From Bacteroidota bacterium (GTDB lineage Bacteria > Bacteroidota > Bacteroidia > Chitinophagales > Chitinophagaceae), in assembly GCA_005883855.1 (NCBI GenBank), contig VBAU01000176.1:4590-9869 (forward strand): a DNA stretch of 5,280 nucleotides. The letters are read 5' to 3'. This document shows, piece by piece, positions 1 through 5,280 of this stretch; position 1 is the first letter of the stretch, and every line of letters begins with the position of its first letter. The position numbers were made by a program, and so were the translations under genes. The notes beneath the pieces were generated by a model that saw only the letters and a list, made by a program, of their open reading frames with translations, did no database searches and had not been told where the DNA came from.

Positions 1-1698
1 CACCACCGCCACCGCCTTTTGAAGCAGGCCCTCATACACCTCGGCTACTTTATCGCTCGCTGTCACATCAACGAATACCGAATTGCGGAGATTTTTTTTG
101 ACAATGGAATCGGCAAACAAGTTAATGTCTGAAGACTCGCCGCCGTTCAATGCTTCTTCCCAGGAGGAAAGATCAATCCCTTCCGTTTTTGTCACCGTTT
201 TTTTGCTATTGGCAATTCCAACCACCCGAAGCTGTAGCCGCAAATGATCGCGTAAAAATTTCTGTTGCTGGTGCAGCTGTCTTAGTAATTTACTGCCGAC
301 GTTTCCTGCTCCTGCGATGAAAATGTTGATCTGCTTATAGCTTGTTTCAAAAAATTCTTCATGCAAAACATTGATGGCTTTCCTAACGTCACCCGTGCTG
401 ATCACCGCGGAAATATTCCTTTCGGACGAACCCTGCGCGATGGCGCGCACATTGACACCATTTTTTCCTAACGTACCAAACATTTTTCCGCTGATGCCCG
501 GATGGCTTTTCATGTGATCCCCTACTAAAGCCACTATCGAAAGATCCTTTTCAACGATCAGTGGTTCCACCTTCAGCATCGCTATCTCACCGGCAAATGC
601 AAAGTCGATCGCCTTCTTTGCCTTGGCTGCATTCACAGCATCCACACCCACACAAATGGAGTGTTCCGAAGATCCCTGTGTGATAAGGATGATGTTGATG
701 GAGGAGCCAGACAACGCCTCAAATAATCGTTTTGAGAATCCGGGTACTCCTACCATGCCGCTGCCCTCCAGGCTGAGTAAGGCGATGTTGTTGATGCTGG
801 AAATTCCGCGAATAATACCGCCATCACTTTCTGCGTCATTTTTAATGACTGTGCCATGTTCGTCCTTGGCGAACGTGTTCTTGATCCAAACGGGAATGTT
901 TTTACTTAAGACGGGTTGTATGGTTGGCGGGTAGATAACCTTAGCGCCAAAATGCGAAAGTTCCATGGCTTCCTGGTAAGAAATGGAAGAAATGATTCTT
1001 GCATTGGCGACCCACCTCGGATCGGCCGTCATCATACCGCTGACATCGGTCCAAATTTCCAATGAAGAGGCATTGACTGCTGCCGCGAAAATCGCAGCTG
1101 TGTAATCGGAGCCGCCACGGCCAAGCGTGGTTGTAATATTTCGCGCGTCAGAGGCAATAAAACCAGGGGCGATAAAGAGTTTTTCACCCGATTGTTTAAT
1201 CAGCTCGTGAATATTCTCGTTCGTTGACGAAAAATTGACAGCCGCGTTGCCAAAATCAGAGTTTGTTTTAATGAGTTGCTGGCAATCGATCCATTTGGCT
1301 GAGATCCCTTTTGCCACAAAGGATTCGCCGTAGCTTAATAATTTGTCGATGGTTCTCGGGGAAAGTTCGTTTAATAAAAAGATACCGTTACAAAGGTCCT
1401 CGATCTCATTGCACATTTTCTTTACAAGGCTAAGCACTGCGCTCTGGTGTTGCACAGGGATCAGGTCCTTCACGGTTGAGATGTGCCGCTGTTCTATTTC
1501 CTGTAGCCTTTGCTTGTATTCTTCGTTTCCCGTAGACGCCAATTTTCCGCATTCCAACAACGCATCTGTTGTTCCACCCAATGCTGAAATGACAACGATA
1601 AGCCCTTCATCGTCTAACCTTTCTTTTATGATACCCGTTACCTTATCAATATTTTCGGCAGTCGCTACCGATGTCCCTCCGAATTTTAATACTTTCAT
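1..1698 (-). CDS. thrA: bifunctional aspartokinase / homoserine dehydrogenase, 3'-truncated by the window edge
   Basis: This is the N-terminal 566 residues of a fused enzyme that catalyses the first (Asp to aspartyl phosphate) and third (aspartate semialdehyde to homoserine) steps towards threonine and methionine; it is cytosolic. The kinase domain has KFGGTS at residues 5-10, GRGGSD at 193-198, TDVSGMMTADPR at 217-228 and ELSHFGAKV at 246-254. Two ACT regulatory domains follow (about 303-375 and 386-450), each with the QGSSE signature (Q341 and Q422), the positions that bind threonine in the Arabidopsis homologue. The dehydrogenase NAD(P)-binding fold starts near 457 with GAGNVG at 463-468. 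The frame is still open at base 1, just before the expected TPNK motif; E. coli ThrA is about 820 residues, so roughly 250 residues are missing. The ATG at 1698 is chosen because KFGGTS follows at the usual place and AGGAG lies 5 nt upstream. A Thr-rich leader ORF precedes it on the same strand; thrB and thrC commonly follow but are out of view. Confidence 0.97.
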   Translation of the reverse strand, partial: MKVLKFGGTSVATAENIDKVTGIIKERLDDEGLIVVISALGGTTDALLECGKLASTGNEEYKQRLQEIEQRHISTVKDLIPVQHQSAVLSLVKKMCNEIEDLCNGIFLLNELSPRTIDKLLSYGESFVAKGISAKWIDCQQLIKTNSDFGNAAVNFSSTNENIHELIKQSGEKLFIAPGFIASDARNITTTLGRGGSDYTAAIFAAAVNASSLEIWTDVSGMMTADPRWVANARIISSISYQEAMELSHFGAKVIYPPTIQPVLSKNIPVWIKNTFAKDEHGTVIKNDAESDGGIIRGISSINNIALLSLEGSGMVGVPGFSKRLFEALSGSSINIILITQGSSEHSICVGVDAVNAAKAKKAIDFAFAGEIAMLKVEPLIVEKDLSIVALVGDHMKSHPGISGKMFGTLGKNGVNVRAIAQGSSERNISAVISTGDVRKAINVLHEEFFETSYKQINIFIAGAGNVGSKLLRQLHQQQKFLRDHLRLQLRVVGIANSKKTVTKTEGIDLSSWEEALNGGESSDINLFADSIVKKNLRNSVFVDVTASDKVAEVYEGLLQKAVAVV

Positions 1699-1703
1699 AT
1701 AGA

Positions 1704-1708
1704 CTCCT
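1704..1708 (-). promoter_or_regulatory. Shine-Dalgarno site of thrA
   Basis: Reading the minus strand, AGGAG sits 5 nt before the ATG at 1698 and supports that start codon. Strong Shine-Dalgarno sites are not the rule in Bacteroidota, so its presence here is notable. It lies directly downstream of a small hairpin (1710-1724) whose 5' arm UCUCC could alternatively pair with GGAG of this site. Confidence 0.7.
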
Positions 1709-1709
1709 G

Positions 1710-1724
1710 TCTCCAAAGCGGAGA
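1710..1724 (-). promoter_or_regulatory. small hairpin next to the thrA ribosome binding site
   Basis: In the thrA mRNA sense the sequence is UCUCC-GCUUU-GGAGA, a perfect 5-bp stem with a 5-nt loop. It ends one base before the AGGAG site. Its UCUCC arm is also complementary to GGAG of the Shine-Dalgarno, so the two pairings exclude each other. This could modulate translation initiation, but a 5-bp stem can occur by chance; the regulatory role is inference. Confidence 0.3.
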
Positions 1725-1735
1725 ATTGAATGTAG

Positions 1736-1770
1736 AAAAAATTATGTTACAAATAATTTACGTTGTAAAC
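1736..1770 (-). terminator. candidate attenuator terminator in the thrA leader
   Basis: In mRNA sense, GUUUACAA (1770-1763) pairs with UUGUAAC (1752-1746) around a 10-nt loop, giving 7 base pairs with one bulged U. Four bases later comes a run of six U (1741-1736). Position and order fit an intrinsic terminator between leader peptide and structural gene. The stem is almost all A-U, so it is weak compared with classical terminators. An alternative hairpin (AGUUUAC/GUAAAUU, about 1756-1772) uses the same 5' arm and would exclude it. I see no more GC-rich terminator in the leader. Confidence 0.3.
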
Positions 1771-1777
1771 TTTTGAA

Positions 1778-1806
1778 GAATAAATAAAGAGTTTTCTTTT
1801 TTATTC
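1778..1806 (-). promoter_or_regulatory. long A/U hairpin in the thrA leader
   Basis: In mRNA sense, GAAUAAAAAAGA (1806-1795) pairs with UCUUUAUUUAUUC (1790-1778) around an AAAC loop. This gives 12 base pairs with one bulged base. It is the longest inverted repeat in the intergenic region and lies between the leader ORF and the terminator candidate, where a pause or antiterminator element would be expected. It is low-complexity A/T sequence, so part of the symmetry may be chance. Confidence 0.35.
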
Positions 1807-1807
1807 A

Positions 1808-1824
1808 TTTTCCAGTTCGGAAAA
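1808..1824 (-). promoter_or_regulatory. hairpin downstream of the Thr-rich leader ORF
   Basis: The mRNA reads UUUUCC-GAACU-GGAAAA, a perfect 6-bp stem with a 5-nt loop, 19 nt after the leader stop codon. The 3' arm, as UGGAA, can instead pair with UUCCA inside the Thr-codon stretch (about 1879-1874). The position of a ribosome on the leader could therefore decide which pairing forms. That switching model is inferred from complementarity alone. Confidence 0.3.
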
Positions 1825-1842
1825 GCCTGTTGTGATATGATA

Positions 1843-1926
1843 TTATATTCCTGCAGATTGCGGGGTTGTAGTTGTGGAAGTAACGGTGATCGTGAATGAT
1901 TCGATATGGGCTGAATTGTATTTCAT
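1843..1926 (-). CDS. thrL: thr operon leader peptide (thrL-like), 27 residues
   Basis: This short ORF runs from ATG at 1926 to TAA at 1843-1845 and stops 144 nt upstream of thrA on the same strand. Residues 11-23 read FTITVTSTTTTPQ: Thr occupies positions 12, 14, 16, 18, 19, 20 and 21, so seven of ten consecutive codons are Thr, using ACG, ACC, ACT and ACA. One Ile codon lies inside the run (I13). The E. coli thr leader is similarly short, rich in Thr with some Ile, and sits just before thrA. There, scarcity of charged tRNA stalls the ribosome and prevents termination. The peptide itself would have no function after translation. The frame is open further upstream into ppc, but 1926 is the only ATG close to the Thr run and lies just below a promoter candidate. 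There is no clear Shine-Dalgarno. Hairpins suited to attenuation follow. Identification rests on composition, place and strand; no homology search was possible. Confidence 0.75.
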   Translation of the reverse strand: MKYNSAHIESFTITVTSTTTTPQSAGI

Positions 1927-1937
1927 GAATCGATGAC

Positions 1938-1968
1938 CCAAGATAAATCCCAAATGCTGAAAAACAAA
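1938..1968 (-). promoter_or_regulatory. candidate Bacteroidota-type promoter for the thr leader and thrA
   Basis: On the minus strand, TTTG (1968-1965) is followed after exactly 19 nt by TATCTTGG (1945-1938). The Bacteroidota sigma-ABfr consensus is TTTG, about 19-21 nt, then TAnnTTTG; only one conserved base of the -7 box differs. Transcription would start around 1930-1933, a few bases before the leader ATG at 1926, leaving a very short 5' untranslated region. The match is good but motifs this short arise by chance in AT-rich DNA. Confidence 0.4.
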
Positions 1969-2043
1969 CAATTTCAAAAGAAAATATGAGTAATTTTCCA
2001 TTTCATGTTGCTTGCCACCACCATCTTCTAAACTAACAAGTGT

Positions 2044-4623
2044 ATGGATCATCAGTCGTCCGCGGCTTTGCAACAATTTAAAAACCTGGTTGGGCTCAAA
2101 TTCCAGTTGTACAATAGTCTTTTTACTTCTCTTCCATTTCATCGAATTGAAAAGACAGGGATACTTCTGTCCTTGTTGTTAACCAACTGCGAGGACGGAT
2201 ATAAAAGGAAGAGAAATCCTATCGAGATCATCGATGAATTTTTTAGCAAGCATACGTCTTATTCAGATGAGAAAGATAAACTAGACCTGCTGTTCAGGTT
2301 TGTCCAGTATTCCGAGCGACAGGTAGTTTTGTTTGATGCGCTCGAGGATGCCGCATACCGGTATGTGAACGACATGAATGGCGCGGGAACATTGAAACAG
2401 CTGGAAACAAATGTGCGGCAATCTCAAAAGCAGCGCGAGCTGGCAAATAAATTGAAAGATTTCTCGATCAGGCTAGTGCTTACCGCGCATCCGACGCAAT
2501 TCTACCCGGGAACGGTACTTGGTATCATCCATGATCTTTCAAAAGCTTTAGCCGAAAATAATACTGACCAGATCAACATGTACCTGCAGCAACTCGGTAA
2601 GACGGCGTTTTTCAAAAAGCAAAAACCAACCCCTTATGATGAGGCGGTAAGTTTGATCTGGTATCTTGAAAATGTTTTTTACGCTGCTGGGGGAAGAATC
2701 ATAAACTTTTTGAAGCATCAATTCACCGATGAAATGGATCCTTCCAATCCTGTTCTCCATATGGGTTTTTGGCCCGGTGGCGACAGGGATGGAAATCCTT
2801 TTGTCACTACCGAGACGACGTTGCAAGTGGCCGATGATCTGCGCAGCAGTATTATCAAATGCTATTACCTGGACGTACGAAAACTAAAAAGACGGCTTAC
2901 GTTTGAAGGAGTAGATGTAGCGCTCACAGAACTTGAAAAAAAATTGTACAACAATATTTTTATTCCTGGCAATCGCACGGCCATAACTAAAGACGAAATT
3001 CTTCAAACGCTGAATGACATTTGCAATGTGCTTGTCCGCCAGCACAATGGTCTTTTCATTAACCTCGTCCGAAACCTTATCAATAAGGTGGAGGTCTTCG
3101 GCTTGTACTTTGCCTCGCTGGATATTCGCCAGGAAAGTTCCGTGCACACGCAAGTACTGGCGTCGCTGAGTGCTAAGGCTTCCCTGCTTCCCCCCAATTA
3201 TTCATCAATAAGCGATGAAGAAAAAGTGAAAGTGATTTCTAATGTTCAATCGGAAATTCCAATTGACGATTTTGAAAATGAGCTCGAGAAGGATACCATT
3301 GAAACAATGCGGGCCATTAAATCCATTCAGAGTTACAATGGAGAGCAAGGTTGCAACCGGTACATCATTAGCCAATGTAATTCTGCATTGAACGTGATGG
3401 AGGTGCTCGCATTACTAAAACTGAGTGGTTGGAGAGCAGGTGAGATCAATATTGATATTGTTCCGTTATTCGAAACGATAGTCGACCTGGAAAGAGCGAG
3501 CGGTATTATGAAACAGCTTTACGACAACGAAACGTACTCGTGTCACCTCAACCGAAGACGAAAGAGGCAAACAATTATGCTTGGCTTTTCCGACGGTACG
3601 AAGGACGGTGGTTACCTGATGGCAAACTGGAGTATTTATAAAGCAAAAGAAGACCTCACAAGAGTTTCGAAGGAATATGGTATCGAGGTGGTATTTTTTG
3701 ACGGGCGTGGTGGTCCTCCTGCACGCGGCGGTGGAAAGACGCATAAATTCTATGCGTCACTCGGAAATAATATTGCCAATAACGAAATCCAATTGACAAT
3801 ACAGGGACAAACAGTAAGTTCAAGCTTTGGTACTATTGATGCGGCGCAATTCAACATGGAGCAATTGATAAACGCGGGAATCAGCAATGATCTGTTTCAC
3901 GACAGAAGAGTCACCATTCAACAAGACGAACATGATTTGATTCAGTTACTTGCTGAAGAAAGTCTTGAGGCATATAACGAATTAAAGAACCATCCATATT
4001 TTCTCGATTACCTGAGCTACGTGAGCCCATTACAATTTTACTCCGATACGAATATCGGATCGAGGCCATCGAAAAGAGGCAGCTTATCAAGGTTAACTTT
4101 GAAAGACCTGCGGGCAATTCCTTTTGTTGGCTCGTGGAGCCAGGTCAAGCAAAATGTTACAGGTTATTACGGCTTGGGAAAAGCGTTGAAAAAGGCGCAC
4201 GATCTCGGCAGGCTTAATGAAATAAAAAAATTCTACGCTCAATCGCTTTACTTTAAAACGCTTATCGACAATTGTGAAATGGCAATGAAGAAATGTTTTT
4301 TCCCATTGACCTTTTATCTAGCATCTCATCCTCAGTACGGCGAGATATGGGAAAAAATCTACGAGGAATATGAACTCACCCAGCGTTATATTTTTTTAGT
4401 ATCCGGAAAAAATGAATTAATGGCCGATTACCCTGTAGAGTCGCTTTCCATCCAGATGCGAGAACGTATCGTGTTGCCGTTGGCTACAATACAGCAATAT
4501 GCAATAATGAAAGTGAGAGAAATTGAAAAAGGAAACCCTCAATCACCGCTGAAAAATAGCTTTGGTAAGCTGGCCATGCGTTGTTCGTTTGGAATTATTA
4601 ACGCCGGCCGAAATTCCGCCTAA
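2044..4623 (+). CDS. ppc: phosphoenolpyruvate carboxylase
   Basis: This is a complete 859-residue PEP carboxylase, which converts PEP and bicarbonate to oxaloacetate and phosphate to refill the citric acid cycle and feed aspartate synthesis. Family landmarks appear in order: TAHPTQ with catalytic H149, GGDRDGNP at 245-252, LDIRQES with R362, PLFET with metal ligand E477, GFSDGTKDGG with metal ligand D517 and K520, GRGGPPARGGG at 554-564, LRAIPFVGSWSQ at 689-700, and the C-terminal GRNSA. By alignment from memory, R561, K750, R806 and N857 match the E. coli aspartate-inhibitor site (R587, K773, R832, N881), so feedback inhibition by aspartate is likely. Two signature positions differ from E. 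coli: Q152 replaces Glu in HPTE, and D553 stands where His579 is; both appear to be lineage features. An in-frame TAA at 2029-2031 with no other start between fixes the ATG at 2044. No clear Shine-Dalgarno is seen. It diverges from thrA, which acts downstream of it. Confidence 0.97.
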   Translation: MDHQSSAALQQFKNLVGLKFQLYNSLFTSLPFHRIEKTGILLSLLLTNCEDGYKRKRNPIEIIDEFFSKHTSYSDEKDKLDLLFRFVQYSERQVVLFDALEDAAYRYVNDMNGAGTLKQLETNVRQSQKQRELANKLKDFSIRLVLTAHPTQFYPGTVLGIIHDLSKALAENNTDQINMYLQQLGKTAFFKKQKPTPYDEAVSLIWYLENVFYAAGGRIINFLKHQFTDEMDPSNPVLHMGFWPGGDRDGNPFVTTETTLQVADDLRSSIIKCYYLDVRKLKRRLTFEGVDVALTELEKKLYNNIFIPGNRTAITKDEILQTLNDICNVLVRQHNGLFINLVRNLINKVEVFGLYFASLDIRQESSVHTQVLASLSAKASLLPPNYSSISDEEKVKVISNVQSEIPIDDFENELEKDTIETMRAIKSIQSYNGEQGCNRYIISQCNSALNVMEVLALLKLSGWRAGEINIDIVPLFETIVDLERASGIMKQLYDNETYSCHLNRRRKRQTIMLGFSDGTKDGGYLMANWSIYKAKEDLTRVSKEYGIEVVFFDGRGGPPARGGGKTHKFYASLGNNIANNEIQLTIQGQTVSSSFGTIDAAQFNMEQLINAGISNDLFHDRRVTIQQDEHDLIQLLAEESLEAYNELKNHPYFLDYLSYVSPLQFYSDTNIGSRPSKRGSLSRLTLKDLRAIPFVGSWSQVKQNVTGYYGLGKALKKAHDLGRLNEIKKFYAQSLYFKTLIDNCEMAMKKCFFPLTFYLASHPQYGEIWEKIYEEYELTQRYIFLVSGKNELMADYPVESLSIQMRERIVLPLATIQQYAIMKVREIEKGNPQSPLKNSFGKLAMRCSFGIINAGRNSA

Positions 4624-4677
4624 GGAAAAAGTCGTCAACTCAAATGAAAGCGATAGTTTCTCTAAAAACTTATCGTG

Positions 4678-4740
4678 CCACGAAGGCGCCAAGACGCAAA
4701 GAACCAAAGTTGGAGATCACGACTTTGCGTCTTTGCAGCA
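4678..4740. repeat. intergenic inverted repeat of a type common in Bacteroidota
   Basis: AAGACGCAAAG (4691-4701) and CTTTGCGTCTT (4723-4733) form a perfect 11-bp inverted repeat around a 21-nt spacer. The left arm is preceded by CCACGAAGGCGCC, so the whole reads like the CCACGAAGGC..AAGACGCAAAG / CTTTGCGTCTTTG repeats scattered between genes in many Bacteroidota genomes. It lies between the convergent ends of ppc and the surface-protein gene, where it may form a cruciform or RNA hairpin and help end transcripts from either side. No U-run directly follows it, so it is not a textbook terminator. The family resemblance is from memory. Confidence 0.55.
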
Positions 4741-4789
4741 TGTCTTTAACCCGTTCTCTACAAACAATTACTTGAGCACGGACTGTCTG

Positions 4790-5280
4790 TCACTTTACCT
4801 TGCCTCGATAAACATAATGCTTCATCTGTGACAAGTTGAAAATTGCGCCAGATTGCCTGCTGTACGTAGATCCAAGTTTATTGATCGGGCCATAGAAGAA
4901 CGCCTGCCCCACTTCGGAAGCCGCAAACACATCAGGGAACGATGCATTAGACACGTTAGGACCGTTTGAGGTCAACGTGAAGTTCACCGCTCTTGTGCCT
5001 GCCTGGTAGCCCACAATAAGGTAGTACTGGCCGTCGGGATTACTATTTTTAATTAAGACGGATTCAAATCCTGTGGCATTTAGACTTGAATCAACAAGAT
5101 TGAAACTTTTAACGAAGCCCTGAACAGTATCTATCACAACATTATTGGCTGCAGCCAAATCCAAATCGACCAAACTACCTGCATCCCATGTCAAATCTGT
5201 TTGCAATCCTGTTGATGCGCGGCTGGGATCATTGTCCTGAATTGTGATCGTGGCTTCACTAGTGGAGAACGTGACGTTCC
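4790..5280 (-). CDS. C-terminal part of a probable exported/surface protein, 5' end outside window
   Basis: The minus-strand frame is open from the right edge (first full codon at 5278) to TGA at 4790-4792, giving 162 visible residues. The TTG at 5206 is not a believable start because the frame and composition continue upstream. The first visible stretch, with ATITIQDND at about residues 9-17, resembles the closing strand of a Calx-beta type extracellular repeat. Then comes a Gly/Asn/Ser/Thr-rich region with alternating hydrophobic residues (LTWDAG at 29-34, VDLDL at 37-41, QYYLIVGYQAG at 84-94, VNFTLTSNGPN near 98-108), as expected for a beta-sandwich in a secreted protein. There are no membrane segments, and the end (YVYRGKVK) does not look like a type IX secretion C-terminal domain. 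I do not recognise the family and assign no function. It converges with ppc, and nothing links it to amino-acid synthesis. Confidence 0.7.
   Translation of the reverse strand, partial: NVTFSTSEATITIQDNDPSRASTGLQTDLTWDAGSLVDLDLAAANNVVIDTVQGFVKSFNLVDSSLNATGFESVLIKNSNPDGQYYLIVGYQAGTRAVNFTLTSNGPNVSNASFPDVFAASEVGQAFFYGPINKLGSTYSRQSGAIFNLSQMKHYVYRGKVK

Larger units (their letters stand above)
1699..2043. other. divergent intergenic region between thrA and ppc
   Basis: These 345 bases separate two genes read away from each other. The half next to thrA carries the leader ORF and the hairpins listed separately. The half next to ppc (about 1970-2043) must hold the ppc promoter and 5' untranslated region. 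I see no site there good enough to call: TAATTTTC at 1991-1998 resembles a -7 box but has no TTTG at the right distance. The leader promoter candidate at 1938-1968 lies close to where a ppc promoter would be, so the two transcripts may start back to back. Confidence 0.6.

Noticed and set aside
1..16. CACCACCGCCACCGCC as a small tandem repeat
   Set aside because: It is simply Val/Ala codons of thrA read on the opposite strand (the AVAVV stretch preceding the expected TPNK).
623..1702. Two plus-strand open frames (623-934 and 1343-1702) antisense to thrA
   Set aside because: They are shadows of the well-supported thrA reading frame and have no recognisable features.
1991..1998. TAATTTTC as a -7 promoter box for ppc
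   Set aside because: No TTTG or TTG lies about 19-21 nt upstream on the plus strand, so it is not called.
1927..2142. Upstream extension of the leader frame on the minus strand, giving a 99-residue protein starting inside ppc
   Set aside because: It runs antisense to the first ppc codons and shows no protein-like pattern there. The Thr-rich 27-residue end from the ATG at 1926 is the credible part.
2548..4117. Several minus-strand open frames of 64-92 codons inside ppc
   Set aside because: All lie within the conserved ppc coding sequence and have no independent start signals or family features.
4562..4831. Plus-strand open frame overlapping the ppc end and the intergenic repeat
   Set aside because: It overlaps ppc out of frame, spans the inverted repeat and runs into the convergent gene; composition is not protein-like.
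5204..5206. TTG as the start of the right-hand minus-strand gene
   Set aside because: The frame stays open to the window edge and the upstream residues form a plausible extracellular domain end, so the true start is outside the window.

Overview
The window looks like a core-metabolism locus from a member of the Bacteroidota. The evidence is the type of phosphoenolpyruvate carboxylase (HPTQ, FFDGRGGPPARGGGKTH and a GRNSA C-terminus), a fused ThrA-type aspartokinase/homoserine dehydrogenase, and an intergenic inverted repeat (CCACGAAGG...AAGACGCAAAG) of a kind common in these genomes. A TTTG-N19-TAnnTTnG promoter-like site also fits. This assignment is by eye; I cannot name a genus.

Layout: positions 1-1698 (minus) hold the first 566 codons of thrA, which runs off the left edge inside the homoserine dehydrogenase domain. 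Positions 1699-2043 are the divergent intergenic region. It contains the best find here: a 27-codon minus-strand ORF (1843-1926) ending 144 nt before thrA, with seven Thr codons among ten consecutive codons. It looks like a thr-operon leader peptide (thrL-like). A Bacteroidota-type promoter candidate (1938-1968) lies just upstream of it. Several AU-rich hairpins lie between it and thrA, one followed by a run of six U (1736-1770), and a small hairpin abuts the thrA ribosome binding site. Together they suggest Thr-dependent attenuation of thrA. Positions 2044-4623 (plus) are a complete ppc gene. Positions 4624-4789 are a convergent intergenic gap with an 11-bp inverted repeat. Positions 4790-5280 (minus) are the C-terminal part of a larger, probably exported protein whose 5' end lies beyond the right edge.

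How the genes fit: Ppc makes oxaloacetate from PEP and bicarbonate. Transamination gives aspartate, the substrate of the aspartokinase half of ThrA, which leads to threonine, methionine and possibly lysine. Ppc keeps the residues that bind the feedback inhibitor aspartate in the E. coli enzyme. ThrA keeps the paired ACT domains that sense threonine. The leader peptide would add threonine control at the transcript level. The right-hand surface-protein gene appears unrelated.
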